A stretch of DNA of 64,000 nt from an uncultured Oscillospiraceae bacterium. GTDB taxonomy: Bacteria; Bacillota; Clostridia; Oscillospirales; Acutalibacteraceae. The DNA lies in contig URFL01000005.1 in NCBI GenBank assembly GCA_900547105.1, positions 110,850 to 174,849 on the forward strand. Direction: 5' to 3'. This document shows, one piece after another, positions 29,813 through 37,388 of this stretch (positions are counted from its first letter, which is position 1; each line of letters begins with the position of its first letter). The translations under genes and the position numbers were made by a program. Below the pieces are notes generated by a model. The model was not told where the DNA came from. It searched no databases and was given only the letters and a program-made list of their open reading frames with translations.

Positions 29813-30820
29813 TTATATCGTCTGCTTATAAAATTTGATGGTGAACAACGACCCGCCTTGCGGGTGGTTTTCAGCGGTGAGGGTGCCGTTTTGCGCCGAC
29901 ACGATCATACGCGCCAGCGCCAGCCCAATGCCAAACCCCGCCGATTGGCTGTTTTTTCCGCGGTAGAACCGCTCGAAAATATGGGGCAGATCCTCCGGTG
30001 CAATGCCCGCGCCGCTGTCGCGGATGCTCAACCCGGTATACAGCGGCGTTTGCTCCGCCGTCACAAAAATGTGCCCGCCGGGCGGGGTGTGCTCCATGCA
30101 GTTTTTCAGGATATTTTCCACCGCTTCGGTTGTCCAGCCCGCGTCGCCGGTGAAAACCGCATCGGTGTCGCCGCCGATACGCAGTACTTGCTCGCGCAGC
30201 TCCATCGGGATCGCCAACGGCTCCATCGCCGCGCGGATCACGCTGTCCAGCGTCACCGGCTGCTGTTCAAACTGCACGGTGCCCGCGTCGATTTTGGACA
30301 TTTTCAGCAGTGCCACGATCAACCAATCCATCCGCGCCAGCAGCGTTTGCAGCTCGCGCAGCAGCTCGCCCCGCCGCTGCGGAGTCAGATCCGGCTGCTG
30401 CAAAAAAGATACGACCATATTGGTGGAGGTAAGCGGTGTACGCAGCTGGTGCGAAATATCCGCCAGTGCGTCCGCCAGATATTGCTTGTCGCGGTGCAAC
30501 AGGTCCGCTTGCTGGCGCAGGGTCAGCGTCATTTTGTAAATCTCGCTGCGCAGCACTGCCAGCTCGCCCTCCTGCTGATCGTCGATGGGAAACACCGCCC
30601 CACCGTGCAAAATCCGATCCAGCAAACAGGACAGCTGCGCGATCGCGCGGCGGCGGCGATAGCTGCTGGCGACAAACCACGCGCCGTAAGCAACCGCCAG
30701 CCCAGCCGCCAGCCCCAGCGCCTGTGGCGACAGCCACGCGCCCACGCCAAGCCCCGCCAGCGTGATACCCGCGCCCACCGCGATCTCCCGCCGGGTAGCG
30801 GGGTCATGCCAAAACTGCAT
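29813..30820 (-). CDS. Sensor histidine kinase with short two-helix input region
   Basis: A 335-aa membrane kinase. Two adjacent membrane helices at about residues 14-30 and 34-52 have almost no loop between them, as in intramembrane-sensing (BceS-like) kinases. The phospho-acceptor is H124 in DISHQLRTPLTS. The ATP-binding domain shows NILKNCMEH (N-box), DSGAGI (G1), FERFYRG (F-box) and GFGIGLALAR (G2). It starts 3 bases after the response-regulator gene and precedes the ABC genes, which it probably controls. Confidence 0.93.
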   Translation of the reverse strand: MQFWHDPATRREIAVGAGITLAGLGVGAWLSPQALGLAAGLAVAYGAWFVASSYRRRRAIAQLSCLLDRILHGGAVFPIDDQQEGELAVLRSEIYKMTLTLRQQADLLHRDKQYLADALADISHQLRTPLTSTNMVVSFLQQPDLTPQRRGELLRELQTLLARMDWLIVALLKMSKIDAGTVQFEQQPVTLDSVIRAAMEPLAIPMELREQVLRIGGDTDAVFTGDAGWTTEAVENILKNCMEHTPPGGHIFVTAEQTPLYTGLSIRDSGAGIAPEDLPHIFERFYRGKNSQSAGFGIGLALARMIVSAQNGTLTAENHPQGGSLFTIKFYKQTI

Positions 30821-30823
30821 TGC

Positions 30824-31492
30824 TCATTCCACCTTATATCCCATGCCCCGCACCGTGCGGATGATGGTGGGGTTTTGGGGATCATCCTCAATTTTATCGC
30901 GCAGCCGCTTGATATACACCGTCAGCGTGTTGTCGTTGACAAATTCGCCCGCGATATCCCAGATGTTTTCCAGCAGCTGGGCGCGGGACATCACCACCCC
31001 GCGGTTGTTGATAAATACCAGCAGCAGGCGGTATTCCAGCGCCGACAGGTACACCTCCTGCCCCGCTTTGGTCACCACACCGCGCACCGTGTCCACCCGC
31101 AGGTCGGACAGTTCCACCACCGAGGCGGCTTTGCCGGTGCGCCGCAGCACGCTGCGGATGCGGGACAGCAGCTCCAGCGGGCGAAAGGGCTTGGCGATGT
31201 AATCGTCCGCCCCCATATCCAGCCCCGCCACCACGCTCATCTCGTCGCCGGAGGCGGTGAGAAAGATCACCGGTGTGTGGTAAGCCTTTTTGGCAGCGGT
31301 ACACACCGCATAGCCGTTGCCGTCCGCCAGCGAAATATCCAGCAGCAGCAGATCAAACGACTGTTGCTCCAGCGCTTGCAGCGCCGCGGCCTGTCCGCTC
31401 GCGGTGGTCACCTCGAAGCCGTCCTGCTGCAACAGCAGTGTCAGATTTTTGACGATATCCGCATCGTCCTCAACCAGCAATAGGCGTGTCAT
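30824..31492 (-). CDS. OmpR-family response regulator
   Basis: A 222-aa two-domain transcription factor. The receiver domain has the acidic pocket VEDD, phospho-acceptor D52 (LLLLDISLADGNG), conserved T in IFLTAS and K in YIAKPF. The winged-helix DNA-binding domain starts near residue 125, with LSALEYRLLLVFINNRGVVMSR and TVYIKRLRDKIEDDP recognition and wing elements ending in VRGMGYKVE. It is the cognate partner of the adjacent kinase; the likely target is the ABC pair. It lies only 13 bases past the DUF896 gene and may be read through from the thiE promoter. Confidence 0.95.
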   Translation of the reverse strand: MTRLLLVEDDADIVKNLTLLLQQDGFEVTTASGQAAALQALEQQSFDLLLLDISLADGNGYAVCTAAKKAYHTPVIFLTASGDEMSVVAGLDMGADDYIAKPFRPLELLSRIRSVLRRTGKAASVVELSDLRVDTVRGVVTKAGQEVYLSALEYRLLLVFINNRGVVMSRAQLLENIWDIAGEFVNDNTLTVYIKRLRDKIEDDPQNPTIIRTVRGMGYKVE

Positions 31493-31505
31493 ACGCTTGC
31501 CCCTC

Positions 31506-31721
31506 TCAGTGCTTGATGGTAGTTTTGCGGGTGAGCGGCCGGGTGCTGCCGTCCGGCTGCTTGATGAGCACCCGATCCAGCTGGTCGGTCATCTGCCCGC
31601 GCACATCCGCCAGATACGCCGCATACAGCTGCCGCTGTTCCTCCTGCTCGGCGGGGGTCAGCCCTTGCTCCCGCTTCTTTTTTGCCAGCGCGTTGATCCG
31701 CGCGATCATCTCTTTGGTCAT
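31506..31721 (-). CDS. DUF896 (YnzC-type) small protein
   Basis: A 71-aa helical protein. The sequence MTKEMIARINALAKKKREQG followed by LTPAEQEEQRQLYAAYL matches the DUF896 pattern (INeLakKkKe.GLt.eE..Eq..LR..Yl), a two-helix hairpin family of Firmicutes with no settled function; one Bacillus member is SOS-linked. It overlaps the CBS gene by four bases and precedes the response-regulator gene. Confidence 0.88.
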   Translation of the reverse strand: MTKEMIARINALAKKKREQGLTPAEQEEQRQLYAAYLADVRGQMTDQLDRVLIKQPDGSTRPLTRKTTIKH

Positions 31722-32149
31722 ACCGTTTCCTCCGTGGCGGGCGGCGCCGCCTGCTCTTTTTCATAAAAATAGTGGATGACATCTTTTCGGGTGATGATGC
31801 CGACAAACGCTTGCCGGTCGTCCACCACCGGTACAAAGTTCTGCTCCATCACCCGCAGCAGCAGCTCGTCCATCGTAGCGTTCACGGTGACCGCCGGGTT
31901 CCAGCCGGGGCGCAGAATATCCCGCACAAAACAAGCCTCCTGCGCTTTCATGTCTGCGTTTCCGTGATCCACCATATGCCACAAAAAGTCGCCCTCGTTC
32001 ACCGTGCCGGCGTAGGTGCCGTCGCGTTCGATCACCGGCAGCGCCGTGTAGCCGTGCGCGCGCATTTTCTCCAGCCCCTGGCGCAGGGTGTTGTCGTGGT
32101 ACAAAAACGCCACCGTCACCTTGGGGCGCAGCAAAAACAGAATGTTCAT
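31718..32149 (-). CDS. CBS-domain pair protein
   Basis: A 143-aa protein made only of two CBS motifs: residues about 8-70 (VAFLYHDNTLRQGLEKMRAHGYTALPVIERDGTYAG split by FLW) and about 78-135 (NATMDELLLRVMEQNFVPVVDDRQAFVGIITRKDVIHYF). Such modules bind adenine nucleotides and act as energy or ligand sensors. The start at 32149 follows AAGGAGA; a longer in-frame start upstream lacks a ribosome site. It lies 82 bases after thiD and is coupled to DUF896 by overlap. Its connection to thiamine synthesis, if any, is unknown. Confidence 0.88.
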   Translation of the reverse strand: MNILFLLRPKVTVAFLYHDNTLRQGLEKMRAHGYTALPVIERDGTYAGTVNEGDFLWHMVDHGNADMKAQEACFVRDILRPGWNPAVTVNATMDELLLRVMEQNFVPVVDDRQAFVGIITRKDVIHYFYEKEQAAPPATEETV

Positions 32150-32231
32150 GAAACTCTCCTTTATCATAAACGCCAATGCGGAATCCTCCGCTTGCTTAAA
32201 TTCTTCGCTTAAAACGGCAAAGCGTGTTTCG

Positions 32232-33017
32232 TCAGTCGGATAACAGCGCCATATGGTCAAGCGGGCCGTTGCCCCGCCCCAGATCCAGCCCCGCTTTCAG
32301 CGCGGCGGTGATATACGCTTTGGCGCGCGCCACACTGTCCGCCAGCGAATAGCCGAGCGCCAGATTGCTGGCGATGGCGCTGGACAGGGTGCAGCCGGTA
32401 CCGTGGGTATTGTGGGTCTCCACCCGCTCGCCGGTCAACCACAGGCTGTCCTCGCCTTGCAGCAGCAGATCGTCCGCCGTATCGGTCAGATGACCGCCTT
32501 TGACCAGCACCGCACCGCCGGTATGCTCCGCGATGATCCGCGCCGCCTGCTGCATCTCCTCCTTGGTGTGGATAGTCATACCGCTGAGCGCCTCCGCCTC
32601 CGGAATATTGGGGGTCACCACCTCCGCCAGCGGGAACAGGCGACTTTGCAGCGCACTCGCCGCGCCGTCCGCCATCAGGCGGCTGCCGCTGGTCGCCACC
32701 ATCACCGGATCCAGCACAATATGGCGGGCATGGTAGCGCTGCAGCGCGTCGGCGATCACATCGATCAGCGCCGCGCTGCTGACCATCCCGATCTTCACCG
32801 CATCCGGCATAATATCGGTAAAAATACAGTCCAGCTGCTGATTCAAAAAGTCCGGTGTCACTTCCTGCACACCGTAAACGCCGGTGGTGTTTTGCGCGGT
32901 CAGCGCCGTGATGGCGCTCATGGCGTACACCTTGTGGGCGGTCATGGTTTTGATGTCCGCCTGGATGCCCGCTCCCCCGCTGCAATCCGAACCGGCTATG
33001 GTCAATACCGTTTTCAC
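32232..33017 (-). CDS. thiD: Hydroxymethylpyrimidine (phosphate) kinase
   Basis: A ribokinase-fold enzyme of 261 aa that phosphorylates HMP and then HMP-P to HMP-PP for thiamine synthesis. Diagnostic segments are VLTIAGSDCSGGAGIQADIKT at the N-terminus, AITALTAQNTTGV, LDPVMVATSG, PNIPEAEALSG and the anion-hole motif HNTHGTGCTLSSAIAS. The GTG start at 33017 is preferred because GGAGG lies 8 bases upstream, it gives the family N-terminus and its GTGA overlaps the upstream stop; an ATG 15 bases earlier sits on the ribosome site. Confidence 0.96.
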   Translation of the reverse strand: MKTVLTIAGSDCSGGAGIQADIKTMTAHKVYAMSAITALTAQNTTGVYGVQEVTPDFLNQQLDCIFTDIMPDAVKIGMVSSAALIDVIADALQRYHARHIVLDPVMVATSGSRLMADGAASALQSRLFPLAEVVTPNIPEAEALSGMTIHTKEEMQQAARIIAEHTGGAVLVKGGHLTDTADDLLLQGEDSLWLTGERVETHNTHGTGCTLSSAIASNLALGYSLADSVARAKAYITAALKAGLDLGRGNGPLDHMALLSD

Positions 33018-33670
33018 AGCAATGTCCTCCATTCTGTTGCGTTTCTAAAATAATAGGTACAGATACGCTGCAGCTCCGCCTGGTCGTCGGGAGCGGTGGA
33101 CTCGAACACACCTGCCACCCGGAATCCCGCTGCCAGCGCGGTGCGCGCCGCAAACAACGCATCGTCAAAAATCACCGTCTGCGTCCGATCCGATCCGCCC
33201 AGCCGGCGCAAACATTCCTCATACACCGCGGGCGATTCCTCTTTGTTGCGTCCGTCGCCGGTGTCGGTGCAGGTGCACACCGCATCAATATACGGTGCCA
33301 GCCCCAGTCGGGGCAGGGTGGTACGGATCAGCTCGGTATCGCTGGCAGAGGCAATGCCCAGCCGCACCCCCGCCGCGTGGAACGCCCGCACCGTGTCCAG
33401 CACACCGGGCTTCAGCGGAATTTCTTCGTCATACGCGCGGCGCACCATTTGTTTCATCTCTTCCAGCGTTTGCGCGGGCGTCTGATCCAGATGCAGCATA
33501 TCGGTGGCAGCCACCGCCGCCTGCGCCATGGTCATGGAACCGATCACCTCGCCGAGCTGCGGAAAATACGCCACGCCCTTTTCGCGGCAATAGCGCTGCG
33601 GCACCGCATACCAAAACGGCATGGAATCCACCAGCGTACCGTCCCAATCCAACAGGGCATACGCGATCAT
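33014..33670 (-). CDS. HAD-superfamily phosphatase in the thiamine operon
   Basis: A 218-aa beta-phosphoglucomutase-like hydrolase. Motif I is LLDWDGTLVDSMPFWY with both aspartates, motif II is IASASD, and the late acidic motif is VIFDDALFAARTALAAGF. A helical cap follows motif I. It lies between thiE and thiD with four-base overlaps on both sides, so a phosphatase role in thiamine metabolism (for example on thiamine phosphate or a by-product) is a reasonable inference. The substrate is not shown by sequence. Confidence 0.9.
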   Translation of the reverse strand: MIAYALLDWDGTLVDSMPFWYAVPQRYCREKGVAYFPQLGEVIGSMTMAQAAVAATDMLHLDQTPAQTLEEMKQMVRRAYDEEIPLKPGVLDTVRAFHAAGVRLGIASASDTELIRTTLPRLGLAPYIDAVCTCTDTGDGRNKEESPAVYEECLRRLGGSDRTQTVIFDDALFAARTALAAGFRVAGVFESTAPDDQAELQRICTYYFRNATEWRTLL

Positions 33671-34311
33671 CCCTGCACCATCCTTTCCGCCAGCGCCCGC
33701 AGCCGCTGCGCCGCCGCCTGCTTGTCGGCGGGCGCAAACAGTGCCGACACCACCGCGATACCGGAGGCACCGCAGCCGTTCAGCTGCTCCACATTGTGTT
33801 CGTCAATGCCGCCGATGCCCACCACCGGCAGCGATACCGCCGCACAGATGGTGCGCAGCCCCGCCGGAGTCAGCGTTTGCACCCCGTCCTTGGTGGCGGA
33901 GCCAAACACCGCGCCGCAGCCGAGGTAATCCGCCCCTGCCGCTTGCGCCGCGAGAGCTTCTTCGGGGTTGTGAGCGCTGACGCCGATGATTTTATCCGCG
34001 CCCAGCAGACGGCGCGCCTGCGCATACGCCATATCGTCCTGCCCGACATGCACGCCGTCGGCATCCACCTCGCGGGCGACATCGGGATAGTCGTTGATGA
34101 TCAGCGGCGCGCCATACCGGCGGCACACCGGCAGCAGTGCTCGCGCCGCCGCACAAAGCTGCTGGCGGTCGGCGTGTTTATCCCGCAGCTGCACCATGGT
34201 CACGCCGCCGCGCAGCAGTGCTTCCACCACCGTTTCCAGCGTTTCGCCGGGGCGCAGCCAGCGGGTATCGGTCACGGCATACAGCCGCCATTGTTGTTGC
34301 GAAAAGGTCAT
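33667..34311 (-). CDS. thiE: Thiamine-phosphate synthase
   Basis: A TIM-barrel enzyme of 214 aa that joins HMP-PP and thiazole phosphate to thiamine phosphate. Signatures: YAVTDTRWL at the N-terminus, VTMVQLRDKHADRQQL for pyrophosphate binding, LIINDYPDVAREVDADGVHVGQDD for the metal and pyrimidine, GVSAHNPEEALAAQAAGADYLGCGAVFGSATK, and VVGIGGIDEHNV. Complete and canonical. First gene of the minus-strand operon. It is distinguished from the TenI-like gene at 36786 by retention of the QLRDK and NDYPDVA motifs. Confidence 0.96.
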   Translation of the reverse strand: MTFSQQQWRLYAVTDTRWLRPGETLETVVEALLRGGVTMVQLRDKHADRQQLCAAARALLPVCRRYGAPLIINDYPDVAREVDADGVHVGQDDMAYAQARRLLGADKIIGVSAHNPEEALAAQAAGADYLGCGAVFGSATKDGVQTLTPAGLRTICAAVSLPVVGIGGIDEHNVEQLNGCGASGIAVVSALFAPADKQAAAQRLRALAERMVQG

Positions 34312-34348
34312 GCAAAAGCCTCCGATAAGCCAAAATCAATCTGTCTTT

Positions 34349-34376
34349 ATTATACTGGGTCTGGCGGCTTTTGCAA
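34349..34376 (-). promoter_or_regulatory. Promoter of thiE-HAD-thiD
   Basis: TTGCAA (34371-34376 on minus), 16-base spacer, perfect TATAAT (34349-34354). The resulting leader of about 30 bases is too short to hold a TPP riboswitch. Confidence 0.65.
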
Positions 34377-34424
34377 GGGCTGTTCCCGCTATTTAAGAGC
34401 TTGTTTACAAATGTCCGTGCTTTC

Positions 34425-34453
34425 TTGACAATCCCTGTGGATGCGTGTATACT
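34425..34453 (+). promoter_or_regulatory. Promoter of the riboswitch-thiSGH-tenI-thiC operon
   Basis: Perfect TTGACA (34425-34430), 17-base spacer, TATACT (34448-34453), ending just before the riboswitch. Confidence 0.82.
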
Positions 34454-34461
34454 GAACCATA

Positions 34462-34549
34462 AAGCAGGGGGTGCCGTCACAGGGCGGCTGAGAGAACCAC
34501 CGGTTCAACCCTTAGAACCTGTATGGTTAGTACCATCGTAGGAATGCTG
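34462..34549 (+). promoter_or_regulatory. TPP riboswitch (THI element)
   Basis: Conserved blocks occur in order: GGGGGTGCC, AGGGCGGCTGAGA, ACCCTTAGAACCTG, GTTAGTACCA and CGTAGGAA, closed by AGCA/TGCT pairing. TPP binding would favour the downstream terminator and shut off thiS-thiC. Confidence 0.95.
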
Positions 34550-34568
34550 GCAGTATAGTGATCGTTGC

Positions 34569-34598
34569 AGCCGGCTCCCTGCGGGGGTCGGCTTTTTT
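34569..34598 (+). terminator. Riboswitch-controlled terminator
   Basis: A stem of AGCCGGCTCCC with GGGGGTCGGCT followed by a run of six T, 20 bases past the aptamer and just before thiS. Confidence 0.8.
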
Positions 34599-34621
34599 GT
34601 GTATAAAGGAGGGTCGATGCC

Positions 34622-34816
34622 ATGATCTGCAACGGACAAGCGATCACGCTGGACGCGCCGGTGACTTTGCGGGAGTTTTTGACCGCGCAAAGCTATGACC
34701 CCACCCGCGTAGCGGTGGAACGCAACGGCGAGGTGGTGCGGCGGGCGGATTTTGACCGCATACAGCTGACCGACGACGACACGCTGGAGATCGTCCGCTT
34801 TGTGGGCGGCGGCTGA
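34622..34816 (+). CDS. thiS: Sulfur carrier protein ThiS
   Basis: A 64-aa ubiquitin-fold carrier whose C-terminal Gly-Gly is converted to thiocarboxylate and donates sulfur to the thiazole. The segment VTLREFLTAQSYDPTRVAVERNGEVVRR and the terminal FVGGG are diagnostic. AAGGAGGG precedes the start. First gene after the riboswitch. No ThiF activating enzyme is encoded in this window. Confidence 0.95.
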   Translation: MICNGQAITLDAPVTLREFLTAQSYDPTRVAVERNGEVVRRADFDRIQLTDDDTLEIVRFVGGG

Positions 34817-34858
34817 ACCCCGCCCGTTTTTCACCATTTGACAGGAGGCACAAAAACA

Positions 34859-35626
34859 ATGAACGATACCTTTACACTGGGCGGCAAGGAGTTTTCCTCC
34901 CGCTTTATTCTGGGATCCGGCAAATACTCGCTGGATCTGATCCGCGCGGCGGTGGAACATGCCGGAGCGCAGATCATCACGCTGGCATTGCGCCGCGCCA
35001 ACCAAGGCGGCGAAGCCAACATTCTCGACTATATTCCGCAAGGCGTGACACTGCTGCCCAACACCTCCGGCGCGCGCAACGCGGAGGAAGCGGTGCGCAT
35101 TGCGCGGTTGGCACGCGAATGTGGCTGCGGCGATTTTATCAAAATCGAAGTTATCCGCGATTCCAAATATCTGCTGCCGGACAACGCCGAAACCATCAAA
35201 GCGACCGAACAGCTCGCTAAAGAGGGTTTTGTGGTGCTGCCGTATATGTATCCCGATCTGAATGTAGCGCGCGATCTGCAAAACGCAGGCGCCGCCGCTG
35301 TAATGCCGCTGGCTGCGCCCATCGGCTCCAACCGCGGGCTTTGCACCAAGGATTTCATCCGCATTTTGATTGACGAGATCGACCTGCCGGTGATCGTGGA
35401 CGCGGGCATCGGCAAGCCCTCGCAGGCGTGCGAGGTGATGGAAATGGGCGCCGCCGCCGTGATGGCGAACACCGCCATCGCCACCGCCGGAGATGTGCCC
35501 GCCATGGCGCACGCCTTTAAGCTGGCGATCGAAGCCGGACGCGCCGCCTATCTGGCGGGCACCGGACGGGTGCTGCACGAGGGTGCGTCGGCGTCCTCCC
35601 CGCTGACCGGCTTTTTGCAGGATTAA
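34859..35626 (+). CDS. thiG: Thiazole synthase
   Basis: A TIM-barrel enzyme of 255 aa that condenses deoxyxylulose phosphate, dehydroglycine and ThiS-thiocarboxylate to the thiazole. Motifs: FSSRFILGSGKYSL, ALRRANQGG and LLPNTSGARNAEEAVR, where the Schiff-base lysine lies in IKIEVIRD, and VMPLAAPIGSNRGL and VDAGIGKPSQA for phosphate. The start at 34859 follows AGGAGG. Complete. Confidence 0.97.
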   Translation: MNDTFTLGGKEFSSRFILGSGKYSLDLIRAAVEHAGAQIITLALRRANQGGEANILDYIPQGVTLLPNTSGARNAEEAVRIARLARECGCGDFIKIEVIRDSKYLLPDNAETIKATEQLAKEGFVVLPYMYPDLNVARDLQNAGAAAVMPLAAPIGSNRGLCTKDFIRILIDEIDLPVIVDAGIGKPSQACEVMEMGAAAVMANTAIATAGDVPAMAHAFKLAIEAGRAAYLAGTGRVLHEGASASSPLTGFLQD

Positions 35627-35638
35627 GGGGGCGCTGGT

Positions 35639-36796
35639 ATGATCGACCGCAACACCAATCATATGGAATACCAGCCGGGGATGCAGCCAATTCCGCACGA
35701 CGTGATGGACGAGGTGATCGCCCGCATGAACGCGTGTGATTTTGACGCGTTCACCGCGGCGGATGTGCGCCGGGCGCTGGATAAAGAGGTTTTGTCACCC
35801 GACGATTTTGCCGCGCTGCTCTCCCCCGCGGCCGCGCCGTTTTTGGAAGAAATGACCGCGCGCGCCCAAAAAGAGACCCGCAAGCATTTCGGCAACTCGG
35901 TGATGATGTTCACCCCGCTGTATATCGCCAACCACTGCGAAAACTACTGCATTTACTGCGGATTCAACTGTCACAACCGCATCCGTCGCGCCAAGCTGAC
36001 CATGGCAGAGGTGGAAAAGGAGCTGCAAGCCATTGCCGCGACCGGGCTGCAGGAAATTTTGATTTTGACCGGCGAAAGCCGCTCCATGTCGCCGGTGGAA
36101 TACATCGGCGAGGCGTGCGAGCTGGCGGCCAAATATTTCCGCGTGGTGGGCATCGAGATCTACCCGCTGAACGCGGACGAATACGCCTATCTGCACCAGC
36201 ACGGGGTGGATTATGTCACCGTGTTTCAGGAAACCTACGATTCCGACAAATACGAAACGCTGCACCTGGGCGGTCACAAGCGCATTTTCCCCTATCGCTT
36301 TAACGCGCAGGAACGCGCGCTGATGGGTGGGATGCGCGGCGTGGGCTTTGGCGCGCTGCTGGGGCTGTCCGACTATCGCAAGGATGCGTTTGCCACCGGC
36401 TATCACGCGTATCTGCTGCAGCGCAAATACCCCCACGCCGAGATCGCGTTTTCCTGCCCGCGGCTGCGCCCCATCATCAACAACGATAAGATCAACCCCA
36501 AGGATGTGCATGAACGGCAGCTGCTGCAGGTGATTTGCGCCTACCGGCTGTTTATGCCGTTTGCCAGCATCACCATCTCCACCCGCGAACGGGCGGGCTT
36601 CCGCGACCATATCATTCAAATTGCCGCTACCAAGATCTCGGCGGGCGTGTCCACCGGCATCGGTGAACACAGCGGCGAAAGCAAAGGCGACGAACAGTTT
36701 GAAATTTCCGATCCCCGCTCGTTTGACGAGGTGTACAAAGCCATTGTGGACGGCGGCATGCAGCCGGTAATGGCGGATTACATCTATGTGTCGTAA
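35639..36796 (+). CDS. thiH: 2-iminoacetate synthase (radical SAM)
   Basis: A 385-aa radical-SAM enzyme that cleaves tyrosine to dehydroglycine for ThiG. The cluster motif CENYCIYCGF supplies C-x3-C-x2-C, followed by IRRAKLTMAEVEKEL and LILTGESRSMSP. The VFQETYDSDKYETLHLGGHK segment and late GIGEHSGESKGDEQFEISD region are ThiH-specific. ThiH, rather than the oxygen-dependent ThiO, fits an anaerobe. It starts 12 bases after thiG and overlaps the TenI-like gene by 11 bases. Confidence 0.97.
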   Translation: MIDRNTNHMEYQPGMQPIPHDVMDEVIARMNACDFDAFTAADVRRALDKEVLSPDDFAALLSPAAAPFLEEMTARAQKETRKHFGNSVMMFTPLYIANHCENYCIYCGFNCHNRIRRAKLTMAEVEKELQAIAATGLQEILILTGESRSMSPVEYIGEACELAAKYFRVVGIEIYPLNADEYAYLHQHGVDYVTVFQETYDSDKYETLHLGGHKRIFPYRFNAQERALMGGMRGVGFGALLGLSDYRKDAFATGYHAYLLQRKYPHAEIAFSCPRLRPIINNDKINPKDVHERQLLQVICAYRLFMPFASITISTRERAGFRDHIIQIAATKISAGVSTGIGEHSGESKGDEQFEISDPRSFDEVYKAIVDGGMQPVMADYIYVS

Positions 36797-37388
36797 AGGG
36801 AGCGCGCGGCTGGTCTGCGTGACCCAGCGGGAGGCGTGCCGCGACGATTTTGAAGCGCGCATGGAAGCGATCGCCTCCATGCGCCCCGCCCGCCTTATTT
36901 TGCGGGAAAAGGCGCTGCCGCCCGCCGATTACCGCGCGCTCGCCGAGCGGGTGTTGGCCATCTGCTCCCGCTACGATGTGCCGCTGACCTTGCGGTACGC
37001 CCCGGAGGAAGCGCCCCTGCCCGGCTGCGCGGTGCAGCTGCCGTTTGCCGCGCGGGAGCACGCACCGGACACGCCGTTTGGCGTATCCATCCATGCAGTG
37101 GAGGAAGCCGCCGCGCTGCGGCAAAGCCACGCGGAATATCTGGTGGCGGGGCATATTTTTGAAACCGCCTGCAAACCGGGGCTCGCCCCCCGCGGGCTGC
37201 CGTTTTTGCAGCAGGTATGCGCCGCCGCGGCGCAGCCGGTGTACGCTATCGGCGGGATCACGCCGGAGCGGGTGCCGGCGGTTTTGGCAGCCGGTGCCGC
37301 CGGCTATTGTGTTATGAATGCGCTGATGACCTGTCCGGACCCCCGGGCGCTCATCGCCGCTTATTATGAAAAAGAAGGTGTCGTATGA
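36786..37388 (+). CDS. tenI: TenI-like thiazole tautomerase / ThiE-like protein
   Basis: A 200-aa ThiE-fold protein. It has SIHAVEEAAALRQSHAEYLVAGHIFETACKPGLAPRG, close to TenI (GH.FET..K.G...RG), and a phosphate loop YAIGGITPERVPAVLAAGAAG. The QLRDK and VGQDD motifs of thiamine-phosphate synthase are replaced (RLILREKALP, AVQLPFA). So it probably aromatises the thiazole tautomer rather than making thiamine phosphate. It overlaps thiH by 11 bases and thiC by 4, so it is tightly coupled. Assignment between TenI and a diverged ThiE rests on those motifs. Confidence 0.85.
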   Translation: MCRKGSARLVCVTQREACRDDFEARMEAIASMRPARLILREKALPPADYRALAERVLAICSRYDVPLTLRYAPEEAPLPGCAVQLPFAAREHAPDTPFGVSIHAVEEAAALRQSHAEYLVAGHIFETACKPGLAPRGLPFLQQVCAAAAQPVYAIGGITPERVPAVLAAGAAGYCVMNALMTCPDPRALIAAYYEKEGVV

